Assembly (NCBI GenBank): GCA_030678995.1
Contig: JAUXTQ010000028.1
Location: forward strand, 1-37,161
Length of the DNA stretch: 37,161 nt
Direction: 5' to 3'
From: Caulobacter sp.
GTDB taxonomy: Bacteria > Pseudomonadota > Alphaproteobacteria > Caulobacterales > Caulobacteraceae
A program made the position numbers and the translations under genes. The notes below the pieces were generated by a model. That model had not been told where the DNA came from. It saw only the letters and a program-made list of their open reading frames with translations, and ran no database searches. This document shows positions 8,033 through 15,883 of the stretch, piece after piece; within the stretch, counting starts at the first letter, position 1; each line of letters starts with the position of its first letter.

Positions 8033-8674
8033 TGATTTCCAGAGGTCCCCACCAACCCTTCACCTCATGCCGAGAGGACCGTCCGGCAGGCTGGCCTGCA
8101 TGAGACTTAGGGAGCGGCCCCTTCTCCCTGAGGGAGAAGGAGGGGCCCGCGCCGCAGGCGTGGGAGGTTGAGGGTTTACGGGGCTGGCTGCGTAGTCCCT
8201 CACCCCGGCCCTCTCCCTCCGGGAGAGGGAGCCCCGCGGGGTCTGGGCGGATGAAAAGCCGCAACCTATTGGATTTACGGGCTATTTTATGCGATGTTCG
8301 GGGAAAACACCGCGCTCTGTCCCCCACCCCCTCCACCGCCCGTATCCTTCACCCATCCCGCTGCACGGGGAGGGCGCTTAGGCCAGGCGATCCGATGCGG
8401 CGGCGGGGTGGAGTTCGAGCGGGGTCAGGTGAGCGGGGGTTACGCTCACGGTCCGGGGACGGTTTCGCCGCCGCCCGCCCGCCGGGGGTCGATGCGGCTA
8501 AGCCTTAAGCGGGCTGCCCACCGCAGCACCCGGAAAACGGCTTCGCGGAGCGCGGCGGTTTCGGCCTTCTCTCTCCACTACCCCCGGCCGAGGCCGGAGC
8601 GCTCCGCGCCCTCCCTGCCTTCACTTTGGCGCCGCCCGTGAAGCGGCGACGCCGTGCGCGATGGAGACCCCAGG
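8033..8674. other. Long gene-poor repeat region
   Basis: Over 600 bases without a gene I would defend. At 8047-8095 is a second copy of the repeat found at 6961-7090, minus its internal palindrome. Two hairpins follow, 8120-8140 (ccttctccct / agggagaagg) and 8209-8229 (ccctctccc / gggagaggg). A 7-bp stem-loop lies at 8429-8449 (gtgagcg / cgctcac). The section 8280-8670 is GC-rich and open in several frames on both strands without homology I can recognise. Confidence 0.6.
8120..8229. repeat. Two purine/pyrimidine hairpins of caulobacter intergenic type
   Basis: The hairpin at 8120-8129/8131-8140 has 10-base complementary arms around a single base; the one at 8209-8217/8221-8229 has 9-base arms with a 3-base loop. 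Neither is followed by a T-run, so they are poor intrinsic terminators and better seen as dispersed repeats. Confidence 0.6.
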
Positions 8675-8830
8675 ATGGTGAAGCCCCGCGAACGCCGACC
8701 ACGTCCCGTGCCCTTGAGCCCGGAGGAGGCGGCCGAGATCGAGGCCAAGTATTGCGAGCTCGACGAGCTTCTGGCGCGTGTCGCGGCGCATGATGAACGG
8801 CTACGCCGTGAGCGCGAGGCGCTGGACTAA
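8675..8830 (+). CDS. Small hypothetical protein, 51 residues
   Basis: Reads MVKPRERRPRPVPLSPEEAA then an amphipathic helix rich in Glu, Arg and Leu, ending RREREALD before TAA at 8828-8830. A short CAGG lies just before the ATG. The basic N-terminus followed by a regular charged helix looks more like a protein than the other frames here, but I do not recognise a family. It is convergent with apaG 24 bases downstream. It could be a chance frame. Confidence 0.4.
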   Translation: MVKPRERRPRPVPLSPEEAAEIEAKYCELDELLARVAAHDERLRREREALD

Positions 8831-8854
8831 AAGGGCGCCGCCCCCTCCGCTACC

Positions 8855-9286
8855 CTAGTTCAGCCGCCTTCTCGCCCCCGGCAAATGCAGCGAAAACGCC
8901 GGGATCTCGACCTCGAAGGCGTCGCCCTTGGCCGTGACCATCTGGTAGCTCCCGCGCATGGCGCCGGACGGGGTGCTCAGGGGGCAGCCGGAGGCGTAGC
9001 GGAAGGCTTCCCTGGGGCCCAGCACCGGCTGTTCGCCGACCACGCCCTCGCCCTGGACCTCCTCCACGCGGTTGCGCGCGTCGGTGATGATCCAGTGGCG
9101 CGAGACCAGGGTGACGGTGTCCTTGCCGTGGTTCTCGATCTCGATGGTGTAGGCCCAGATCCAGCGGCCGTTTTCGGGGTTGGAGTCCTCGGGCAGATAG
9201 GTCGGGGCGACGCGCACCAGGATGTCCCCCGTGCGGGCTTGGTAGACCGGACTGTCCGGGCTGCCCCGGCGGTTGATGCGGCTCAT
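8855..9286 (-). CDS. apaG: ApaG-domain protein
   Basis: A 143-residue single-domain beta-sandwich protein (fibronectin-III-like fold). The family core GEGVVGEQPVLGPREAF (residues 79-95) and the signature SGCPLSTPSGAMRGSYQM (98-115) are intact. ApaG proteins are widely conserved; links to Co/Mg tolerance come from enterobacterial genetics and the molecular role is not settled. It follows metZ on the same strand with a 14-base gap, so the two are likely co-transcribed, though a methionine role for ApaG is not established. Confidence 0.93.
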   Translation of the reverse strand: MSRINRRGSPDSPVYQARTGDILVRVAPTYLPEDSNPENGRWIWAYTIEIENHGKDTVTLVSRHWIITDARNRVEEVQGEGVVGEQPVLGPREAFRYASGCPLSTPSGAMRGSYQMVTAKGDAFEVEIPAFSLHLPGARRRLN

Positions 9287-9300
9287 GGCCCTTACTGAAC

Positions 9301-10485
9301 TCAGGCGGCGCCCAGCGCCCTTTCGATGTCGCGGGAGAGGTCCTTGAGGTCCTCCAGACCCACCGACATGCGCACGTAACCCTCGGTCAGGCCGATCTCC
9401 AGACGATTCGCCTCTGGCATGGCCCGGTGAGTCGTCGTTGACGGGTGCGTGGCCATGGATTTGGCGTCTCCGAGGTTGTTGGAGATGTCGACGATCTCCA
9501 GCGCGTCAAGGAAACGCCAGGCGGCCTCCCGCGATCCCAGGTCGAAGGCCAGCAGGCTGGAAAAGCCGCTCATCTGCGCCCGGGCGACGGCCGCCTGGGG
9601 GTGGTCGGCGCGACCGGGATAGAGGATGCGCCTGACCTTGGGGCTGTCGCCGATCTGGTCGGCCAGGGCGGCAGCAGTGTCGGTCTGGCGGCGCACCCGC
9701 AGGTCCAGCGTCTCCAGCCCCTTGAGCAGCACCCAGGCGTTGAACGGCGACAGCGCCGGGCCGGTGTGGCGGATGATGTCGCGATAGGCGTCCTCCAGCA
9801 GCTGCTTGTCGCCGAGGATCGCGCCGCCCAGCACCCGGCCCTGGCCGTCGATGTGTTTGGTGGCCGAATAGACCACCACGTCGGCGCCCAGCTCGAGTGG
9901 CTTCTGGAAGATCGGGGTGGCGAAGACGTTGTCGACGACGACCTTGGCGCCCGCGGCGTGGGCGATCTTCACCACCGCGGCGATGTCGGTGATCTCCAGC
10001 AGCGGGTTGGCCGGGCTCTCCAGCAGCACCACGCGGGTGTTGGGCCGCATGGCCGCTTCCCAGGCCTTCAGGTCCGTGGCGTCGACCAGGGTGGTCTCGA
10101 CGCCGAAGCGGGGCAGCCAGTTCTGGACGATCCAGTTGCACGAGCCGAACAGCGCCCGGCCGGCCACCAGGTGGTCGCCGGCCTTGAGCAGGCCGGTCAG
10201 CGCCGTGTGCACCGCCGCCATGCCCGAGGCCAGGGCGCGGCAGTATTCCGCGCCCTCCAGCAGGGCCAGGCGCTCCTCGAACATCTGCGTCGTGGGGCTG
10301 CCGTAGCGGGCATAGACGAAGCCCGGGTCCTCGCCGGAGAAGCGCCGGTCGGCGGCGGCCGCGCTCTCGTAGGCGAAGCTCTGGGTCAGATAGAGCGCCT
10401 CGGAGATCTCGCCGTAGTTGCTGCGGGCTATGCCGCCACGGATCAGGCGGGTCGCGGGGGCCCAGTCATTGGGGTCTTCGGCCAT
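9301..10485 (-). CDS. metZ: O-succinylhomoserine sulfhydrylase
   Basis: A 394-residue PLP enzyme of the Cys/Met metabolism family that makes homocysteine from O-succinylhomoserine and sulfide, bypassing cystathionine. It shows the cofactor motif YARYGSPTTQMFEERLA (residues 58-74), SGMAAV (87-92), and the PLP lysine K210 in SATKHIDGQGRVLGG. The HIDGQGRVLGG version is typical of MetZ rather than MetB or MetC. The start at 10485 (MAEDPNDWAP) is chosen because the 82 further open codons upstream run through palindromic repeats. Confidence 0.92.
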   Translation of the reverse strand: MAEDPNDWAPATRLIRGGIARSNYGEISEALYLTQSFAYESAAAADRRFSGEDPGFVYARYGSPTTQMFEERLALLEGAEYCRALASGMAAVHTALTGLLKAGDHLVAGRALFGSCNWIVQNWLPRFGVETTLVDATDLKAWEAAMRPNTRVVLLESPANPLLEITDIAAVVKIAHAAGAKVVVDNVFATPIFQKPLELGADVVVYSATKHIDGQGRVLGGAILGDKQLLEDAYRDIIRHTGPALSPFNAWVLLKGLETLDLRVRRQTDTAAALADQIGDSPKVRRILYPGRADHPQAAVARAQMSGFSSLLAFDLGSREAAWRFLDALEIVDISNNLGDAKSMATHPSTTTHRAMPEANRLEIGLTEGYVRMSVGLEDLKDLSRDIERALGAA

Positions 10486-10844
10486 GGCTACGGCTTTCTC
10501 TGCAAAGGTGGCGGCATGAACAGGAAAGGGGGTGGGCAGGTCAACCCGCGAGGGGACATGTACCGTCTTCGGTACGTGTCCCCGACCCGAAAACCCTCCT
10601 CCTCGATGGAGGAGGGTTGGGTGGTGGTGTGACCGCTCAGGTTGGCCGAGGGGCTTCGCAGGGCGCCGGCGCCGATCCGCGCCTTTCGCCAATCGCCACA
10701 GCCACACCACCATCCCCGGCCCTTCCTCCATCGAGGAGGAAGGGAGGTCGTCGGAGTCCCCCTAACGTCGTTCGACGGAACTTCGCGGATGCTGGCGCTT
10801 TTCGCGGTAGGGTTAACCAGGAACCGCACCCTGGGGAGGTTGTC
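10486..10844. other. Intergenic stretch between divergent genes, filled with hairpins
   Basis: About 360 bases between metZ (minus) and the small membrane gene (plus). It contains the GGGGACA-type palindrome at 10552-10583, a hairpin at 10594-10618 (accctcctcc / ggaggagggt), and a second, related inverted unit around 10700-10745 (cttcctc / gaggaag). Promoters for both flanking genes must lie here; I could not place -35/-10 boxes with confidence. Confidence 0.6.
10552..10583 (+). repeat. GGGGACA-type palindrome, copy 1
   Basis: ggggacatgtaccg (10552-10565), loop tctt, cggtacgtgtcccc (10570-10583). The arms pair fully if one T-G wobble is allowed on the + strand. The same wobble position recurs in the element at 22715-22806. 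Confidence 0.8.
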
Positions 10845-11054
10845 ATGCTCACTTTGATCTTTCGCGTCTTCGCCGGAATTCTCGGCGCGCTCGGCGCGCT
10901 CAACATCGTCCTGCTGATCCTGGGCGAAGCGCTGGCCCGTTATTCTCCGGTGGAGCTGCGGGCGGTCGGCACCCTGACCGAGGCGCTGATGATCTTCGGG
11001 GTCGGGGCCGGCATCTACGTGCTCGCGCCCCACGGCGCCAAAGCCCACCACTAA
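10845..11054 (+). CDS. Small two-helix membrane protein, 69 residues
   Basis: Two hydrophobic segments (about residues 3-28 and 44-62) joined by a short charged loop, ending in a His/Lys-rich tail. A clear Shine-Dalgarno GGGGAGG (10833-10839) precedes the ATG at 10845; the frame is open further upstream but only through repeats. No recognised family. dCTP deaminase starts 46 bases after it on the same strand. Confidence 0.65.
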   Translation: MLTLIFRVFAGILGALGALNIVLLILGEALARYSPVELRAVGTLTEALMIFGVGAGIYVLAPHGAKAHH

Positions 11055-11100
11055 AAGCAGGGCGGGAGCGATCCCGCGCTTGCGTTTGTCACCTGAGGCC

Positions 11101-12135
11101 ATGAGTAATGGCCCGACGATGAACGACGCTCATTCCGCGGGGATCCTCCCCTGCCAATCCATCGAGGATCTGATCGCCCAGGAGGCCATCGGATCGCTCA
11201 CCCCCTTTGACGCCGACCAGGTGCAGCCGGCCAGTCTCGACCTCCGGCTAGGCGTGCGCTGCTGGCGGGTGCGGGCCTCCTTCCTGCCGGGCCGCCGGCG
11301 GGTGATGGATCGCCTGCCCGACGTGGCCATGCACGAGCTGGACCTGTCGAAGGGCGCGGTGCTGGAGCGCGGCTGCGTCTATATCGCCGAGATCCAGGAG
11401 CGTCTGGCCCTGCCGATCGGCGTCTCCGCCCGCGGCAACCCCAAGAGCTCCACCGGCCGGGTCGATGTGTTCGTGCGCCTGCTGACCGACCATGGCGCGG
11501 CTTTTGACGACGTGGCCGAGGGCTACAACGGCCCGCTGTACATCGAGATCGCGCCGCAGACCTTCTCGGTGCTGGTCCGGGCCGGCACGCGGCTGAACCA
11601 GCTGCGCCTCAAGCGCGGCACGCCAGTGCGGCTGTCCAGCCGCGACGTCGGCGTCGATCTGTCGACCGGCACGGTCGGCTTCCGCGGCCGCCGCCACGCC
11701 GGGGTCATCGACCTGGACCACGAGGACGGCCACGACCCGCGCGACTTCTGGGAGCTGCTGGAATCCCCCAAGGGCGAACTGCTGCTGGACCCCAACGAAT
11801 TCTACATCCTGGCCTCCAAGGACGACATCGAGATCCCGGTCGACCAGGCCGCCGAGATGACGCCGATCGATCCGGCGGTGGGCGAGTTCCGCGTGCACTA
11901 CGCCGGATTCTTCGATCCGGGCTTCGGCTCGGGCGAGACCAACTCGCGCGGCTCCAAGGGCGTGCTCGAGGTGCGCAGCCACGAGACGCCGTTCCTGCTG
12001 GAGGACGGCCAGACCGTCGCCCGCCTGGTCTACGAGCCGCTGACCGACCGGCCCACTCGCCTGTATGGCGAGGACGGTTCCCACTACCTACGGCAGGGCC
12101 TCAAGCTGTCGAAACACTTCAGGCCCTGGAAGTAA
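11101..12135 (+). CDS. dcd: 2'-deoxycytidine 5'-triphosphate deaminase, long two-half form
   Basis: A 344-residue enzyme, about twice the size of classical E. coli Dcd, matching the long alphaproteobacterial dCTP deaminase family. Dcd deaminates dCTP to dUTP, feeding dTMP synthesis. The N-terminal half has the phosphate-binding-type motif GNPKSSTGRVDVFVR and then GYNGPLYIEI (from about residue 141); the C-terminal half repeats the pattern with GSKGVLEVRSHETPFLLEDGQTVARLVYE (from about 285). This suggests an internal duplication of the dUTPase-like fold. ATG 11101 is preferred over the TTG at 11080; ATG 11119 is also possible. Its stop shares a base with the next start (TAATG). Confidence 0.88.
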   Translation: MSNGPTMNDAHSAGILPCQSIEDLIAQEAIGSLTPFDADQVQPASLDLRLGVRCWRVRASFLPGRRRVMDRLPDVAMHELDLSKGAVLERGCVYIAEIQERLALPIGVSARGNPKSSTGRVDVFVRLLTDHGAAFDDVAEGYNGPLYIEIAPQTFSVLVRAGTRLNQLRLKRGTPVRLSSRDVGVDLSTGTVGFRGRRHAGVIDLDHEDGHDPRDFWELLESPKGELLLDPNEFYILASKDDIEIPVDQAAEMTPIDPAVGEFRVHYAGFFDPGFGSGETNSRGSKGVLEVRSHETPFLLEDGQTVARLVYEPLTDRPTRLYGEDGSHYLRQGLKLSKHFRPWK

Positions 12136-13013
12136 TGCTGCCCAAACCCGTGATCCGGGCCCTCGCGGGCCTCGTGCTGGCGGTCGTGACGACCGCCGGG
12201 GCCCTGGCGGCGCCGGCGCTGTGGGCGGTGAAGGACCGGGATTCGACCATCTACCTGTTCGGCACCATGCATGTGCTCTCGGACGAGGCCGACTGGCGGA
12301 CGCCTGCCTACGACAGGGCGCTGACCGACTCCACGGTGGTCTGGTTCGAGACCGACGTGGACGCCGATCCCAAGACCATCGCGCCCCTGCTGATCCGCTA
12401 CGGCTTCGACTTCCACACTCCTCTGAGCGAGAAGGTCAGCCCCGAGACCATGGCCGCCGTGCGCAAGGCCCTGAAGGCCTTTCCCGGCCCGCCTTCGGTG
12501 ATCGACACCATGCAGCCCTGGACCGCCGGCCTGATGATCCAGCTGGCCCCGGCGATGGGCGGCGACTTCAGCGGTGAGGCCGGCGCCGACTCGGTCCTCA
12601 ACAAGGAAGCCCGCGCGAACGGCCAGACCGTCCGCTATTTCGAATCCGCCGAGCAGCAGGTGCGCTTCTTCGCTGACCTGCCGCAGGGGGTGCAGGTGCA
12701 GTTCCTCGAAGACAGCCTGGAGGGCTCGGCCCTGGGCGCCGGCGATGACCTGGAGGAGATGCAGGCCGGCTGGATCGAGGGCGACCTGCAGGCTTTCGGC
12801 TCGGCCCTGACGGCCGCGATGCGCGACGAACGGCCCGAGCTCTACGACGCCCTGATCCGCGGGCGGAACCTGCTGTGGACCGGCGTCATCGCGCAGGAGA
12901 TGCGCGGCAGCGGCGTCCAGATGGTCAACGTCGGCGCCCTGCACCTGGTCGGCCAGGACGGCCTGGTGGTGCTGCTGCGCAAGCGCGGCTTCGTGGTCGA
13001 ACGGGTCCAGTAG
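12135..13013 (+). CDS. TraB/GumN family protein, exported
   Basis: A 292-residue protein with an N-terminal signal peptide (about residues 1-26, cleavage near ALAAPA). The family hallmarks are present: FGTMHVL (residues 42-48) near the N-terminus and GALHLVGQDGLV (about 271-282) near the C-terminus. The family has a Tiki-like fold, and some relatives are metal-dependent proteases, so a periplasmic metallo-hydrolase role is plausible but unproven. The start overlaps the dcd stop by one base, so the two are co-translated, though a functional link is not obvious. Confidence 0.87.
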   Translation: MLPKPVIRALAGLVLAVVTTAGALAAPALWAVKDRDSTIYLFGTMHVLSDEADWRTPAYDRALTDSTVVWFETDVDADPKTIAPLLIRYGFDFHTPLSEKVSPETMAAVRKALKAFPGPPSVIDTMQPWTAGLMIQLAPAMGGDFSGEAGADSVLNKEARANGQTVRYFESAEQQVRFFADLPQGVQVQFLEDSLEGSALGAGDDLEEMQAGWIEGDLQAFGSALTAAMRDERPELYDALIRGRNLLWTGVIAQEMRGSGVQMVNVGALHLVGQDGLVVLLRKRGFVVERVQ

Positions 13014-13045
13014 GACAAGCGTCTACGCCATTTTGTATGGTGTGC

Positions 13046-13096
13046 TTGACATTCCGGTAGGCGACGTGAGACAAGCTACCTTGTCAACAAGACAAG
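13046..13096 (+). promoter_or_regulatory. Probable promoter/operator with three GACAAG half-sites
   Basis: A TTGACA hexamer at 13046-13051 may be a -35 box. Downstream, gacaag (13070-13075), cttgtc (13080-13085) and gacaag (13091-13096) form two back-to-back inverted repeats ending 10 bases before the GTG at 13107. A fourth gacaag lies at 13014-13019. Placement suggests autoregulation by the XRE protein encoded two genes on. I see no good -10 box. Confidence 0.5.
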
Positions 13097-13106
13097 GGAA
13101 GCCGAC

Positions 13107-13271
13107 GTGACCGCCGCGACATCCGCACCCCGCCGCATGGGCCTGCCGACCCTGATTCTGGCCGTCGGCGGCCTGGGCCTTCTGGCCGGAGGCGCGGCCG
13201 CCATCGCCGCGCCCTTTGGACTGGCGCCCGACGCGATCAGCCAGGCCTTCGTGCGTCGGCGGTGCCTGTGA
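13107..13271 (+). CDS. Membrane microprotein, 54 residues, coupled to XRE regulator
   Basis: Starts GTG at 13107 after a Shine-Dalgarno-like AAGGGAA (13094-13100). Residues 12-36 form one hydrophobic Gly/Ala/Leu-rich segment, followed by a short polar tail ending VRRRCL. Its TGA (13269-13271) overlaps the GTG of the XRE gene (GTGA at 13268-13271), which is good support for it being translated. I recognise no family. Small membrane proteins are often encoded next to YozG-like XRE regulators, and it may help sense or anchor the regulator. Confidence 0.55.
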   Translation: MTAATSAPRRMGLPTLILAVGGLGLLAGGAAAIAAPFGLAPDAISQAFVRRRCL

Positions 13272-13465
13272 AGAACCGCCTCAAGGTCCTGCGGGCCGAA
13301 CGCGACTGGAGCCAGGCGGATCTGGCCGACCGGCTCGAGGTCTCGCGCCAGACGGTCAACGCCCTGGAGACCGGCAAGTACGACCCCAGCCTGCCGCTGG
13401 CCTTCCGCATCGCCAGGCTGTTTGGCCAGCCGATCGAAGCCATTTTTGACGACAACGCGGCCTGA
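13268..13465 (+). CDS. XRE/Cro-family helix-turn-helix regulator, 65 residues
   Basis: A minimal one-domain regulator: KNRLKVLRAERDWSQADLAD, recognition helix VSRQTVNALETGKY, then PSLPLAFRIARLFGQPIEAIF. It matches the compact YozG-like branch of XRE proteins. The GTG at 13268 is preferred over GTG 13262 because it overlaps the microprotein stop and gives the family's usual M-K-N-R start. It probably binds the GACAAG sites at 13070-13096. The hydrolase gene starts 27 bases later and is likely in the same unit. Confidence 0.88.
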   Translation: MKNRLKVLRAERDWSQADLADRLEVSRQTVNALETGKYDPSLPLAFRIARLFGQPIEAIFDDNAA

Positions 13466-13492
13466 CGGCCCGCCCAACAGACGAGAGTTCCC

Positions 13493-14395
13493 ATGCAACG
13501 CCTTCTCAGCGCGGCCCTGGCCGCCGCCGCCATTCTGTTTGCCTTCACCCCGCAGAGCGCCGCCCAGGCCGCCGCGCCGGCCCCGGTGGTCCATGACCTG
13601 GGTCGCTTCACCGTCGAGGTGCAGGGGCAAGGCCCCGACGTGATCCTGATCCCGGGCCTGGCCTCGCCGCGGGAGGTCTGGGGCCTGTTGGCCCCGGACC
13701 TGACCCGCACCCACCGCGTCCATCTGGTCCAGATCGCCGGCTTCGCCGGACTGCCGGCGGGGCCGAACGCGGAGGGCGTGATGCTTGGGCCCATCGTCGA
13801 GGCGCTGCACGCCTACATCCTTCGCGAGAGGCTGGCGGCGCCGGCGGTCATCGGCCATTCCCTGGGCGGCCTGCTCGGCCTGCAGCTGGCCCAGGCCCAT
13901 CCGTCAGACGTCGGCCGGCTGATGATCATCGATGCCGTGCCTTATCTCAGCGCCATGAACCGGCCCGATGTGACGCCCGAGGCGGCCCTGGTCGGCGCCG
14001 CCGCCATGCGCGACGGGGTGGCCGGCATGCCCCAGGCCGACTTCGCCGCCATGCAGGCGGGCTCCGCGCGGTTCATGGTCAAGACGGCCGAATGGCAGCC
14101 GAAGGTCGCCGCCTGGACCCTGGCCACCGACCGGCAGGTGATGGCCAGGGCGATGTACGAGGACCTGATCGGCGACGCCCGTCCAGGCCTGGCCGGAATG
14201 AGCACGCCGGTGACCGTCCTCTATGCCTGGGACGAGGCCATGCGCGTTCCGCCAGAGGCCATGGACGCGCTCTATGCGCGCAACTACCAGGGCCTGGTGG
14301 GGGTGAAACTGGTGCGCATCGACGGCGCCTTCCACTTCCTCATGCTCGACCAGCCGGCCCGGCTCGCGGTGGAGGTGGGGGCGTTTCTGAGATGA
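13493..14395 (+). CDS. Exported alpha/beta hydrolase
   Basis: A 300-residue alpha/beta-hydrolase with a signal peptide (residues 1-25, AAQAAAPAP region). The nucleophile elbow GHSLGG has S123; H281 in GAFHFLM is the catalytic histidine and D247 in YAWDEAM the likely acid. The oxyanion-side motif IPGLASPREVW is at 53-63. It should act in the periplasm or outside the cell on an ester or lactone; the substrate cannot be told. A SD-like GAGAG precedes the ATG. It is the last gene of the microprotein-XRE-hydrolase group. Confidence 0.85.
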   Translation: MQRLLSAALAAAAILFAFTPQSAAQAAAPAPVVHDLGRFTVEVQGQGPDVILIPGLASPREVWGLLAPDLTRTHRVHLVQIAGFAGLPAGPNAEGVMLGPIVEALHAYILRERLAAPAVIGHSLGGLLGLQLAQAHPSDVGRLMIIDAVPYLSAMNRPDVTPEAALVGAAAMRDGVAGMPQADFAAMQAGSARFMVKTAEWQPKVAAWTLATDRQVMARAMYEDLIGDARPGLAGMSTPVTVLYAWDEAMRVPPEAMDALYARNYQGLVGVKLVRIDGAFHFLMLDQPARLAVEVGAFLR

Positions 14396-14426
14396 AGGAT
14401 GCGCCCCATCGGGGGAGCGATTCCGC

Positions 14427-15026
14427 CTACGCCACCGCCGGGCGCAGGTAGATCGACCGCTTGGGCACGGCCATCACCCGCTGCAACATCGGCACGAAGG
14501 CGTCCAGCGGCATGGACTCGTAGGCCGGGTCAAAGGCCGACTGGTCGTACAGATGGCAGAACTGGGCGGTGTATTCGAAGTGCGGGTGGCCGCGGAACTG
14601 CTCGCGCATGTCCCGGTCCAGGCCCAGGTGGTGGAAGAAGTAGTAGCCCTGGAAGATGCCGTGCTGGGCGACCATGAAGTGGTTGGCCTCGGACACGTAA
14701 GGGAACAGCATCGCCGCGGCGATATCCGGGTGATTGCGCGGGCAGAGCACGTCGCCGATGTCGTGCAGCAGGGCGCAGACGACGTACTCCTCGTCGCGGC
14801 CGTCGCGATGGGCGCGGGTGGCGGTCTGCAGACTGTGCTCCAGGCGATCGACGACGAAACCGCCGCAGTCGCCCTTGAGCAGGTTCAGGTGGTCGACGAT
14901 CCGCCCGGGCAGCTCGCGGCCGTACGCGGCCGAGGCCGTGGCGATCTTTGCCCAGTCTTCCTGCGTGCTCTCGACCATCGAGTGGAAGCCGGCCCGTTCC
15001 CCGGATCCGTGCGCGCCGTCGGCCAT
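14427..15026 (-). CDS. HD-domain protein resembling PhnZ-type diiron oxygenases
   Basis: A 199-residue protein. Candidate metal ligands are H64 (LEHSLQTA), the HD pair H88-D89 (ALLHDIGD), H122 (VAQHGIFQGY) and D161 (HLYDQSAFD). That order and the LLHDIGD context are reminiscent of the PhnZ/TmpB and inositol-oxygenase-like HD proteins, which use a mixed-valent diiron centre, but an ordinary phosphohydrolase is also possible. No phosphonate genes are near. The ATG at 15026 is chosen; the open frame upstream continues into poorly coding sequence. It is convergent with the hydrolase gene 31 bases away. Confidence 0.78.
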   Translation of the reverse strand: MADGAHGSGERAGFHSMVESTQEDWAKIATASAAYGRELPGRIVDHLNLLKGDCGGFVVDRLEHSLQTATRAHRDGRDEEYVVCALLHDIGDVLCPRNHPDIAAAMLFPYVSEANHFMVAQHGIFQGYYFFHHLGLDRDMREQFRGHPHFEYTAQFCHLYDQSAFDPAYESMPLDAFVPMLQRVMAVPKRSIYLRPAVA

Positions 15027-15288
15027 GACCTGATCCCCCAACACCTGTTTGAACCGATGGTGGTGCAGGCGGGGGCGGGCGTCAACGGCGACCGCTCGTC
15101 CCGGACCCGACAGCGCCCACGACCCCTTAGCGAAATATTGATCCAGCTGACGGCAGTATCCGAATCCGCAAACGGTCCGCCGCCACAAGCATTGCGTCTT
15201 CAGATTGAGTAACACGCAACCCCTTTGTCCGACTGCCGATGTCGCCGGCGCCGGTGATGCGGCGGCAGACACGCCCGCGGCGGCCGCC

Positions 15289-15812
15289 ATGTCCGTCGTG
15301 CTGGTCCGCCCGGCGGGCAATCAGGCGAGCAAGACCGCCGCTCTTCTGCGCATGGCGCTTCCGGGATCGCCGGTCACGGCCTGCCCGAACGGTTCGGAGG
15401 CCATCACCCGGTTCGCAACGGGTCTGCCGGTCGACATCTGCTGCTTCGACCTGGCCGACAGCGCGCCGGGCGCCCTGGCCTCGGGCCTCAAACAGGTCGC
15501 CAGGGCCTGCCTGGAGGCCGAACTGGTGGTGCTGATCGAGGCCGCCGACCGCGCCGTGATCGCCGACATCCTGGAGGTCACCCCCGCGCCCGAGCGGCTG
15601 ACCTTCCTGATCCAGCCGCTGGACATGCAGGAGGCGGTCAAGTCGCTGCGGGCCGTCGCCGCGCGGCGCCGGGCATGTCCGTGGTGGCCGAGGGGGTCGA
15701 GACCGAACCCCAGCGCCAGGTTCTCATCGCCGCCGGCTGCGACCATCTGCAGGGCTACCACTTCGGCCGCCCGACCAGCTCCGGCGCCGCCGCGGCCCTG
15801 GTGCGGGAGTAA
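15289..15812 (+). pseudogene. Remnant of a receiver-EAL (c-di-GMP phosphodiesterase) gene
   Basis: Two pieces of one gene joined out of frame. The frame from ATG 15289 (or TTG 15205) encodes a receiver-like domain, MSVVLVRPAG..., with a possible phospho-acceptor aspartate in CCFDLAD and FLIQPLDMQEAVKSLRAV in place of the usual K-P strand, to about 15670. From 15675, in another frame, the DNA encodes the last 45 residues of an EAL domain, MSVVAEGVETEPQRQVLIAA... HLQGYHFGRPTS, ending TAA at 15810-15812. The body of the EAL domain (EAL motif and most metal ligands) is missing, so no phosphodiesterase activity can remain. A deletion is the simplest reading; a truncated receiver-only protein could still be made. 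Confidence 0.8.
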
Positions 15813-15883
15813 TCACCGCGCCTCCTGGAGGGCTGCATCGTCCCTGCACGTCGCCGGGCTAACGTCGGGGCGCCTGGCGGGGG

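Noticed and set aside
8505..8702. 65-residue open frame on the minus strand
   Set aside because: Arg/Ser/Gly-rich with no recognisable domain and overlaps a better small frame; it may come from a repeat.
10486..10731. N-terminal extension of MetZ
   Set aside because: The added residues derive from palindromic intergenic DNA and are His/Arg/Pro-rich; MetZ homology starts at MAEDPND.
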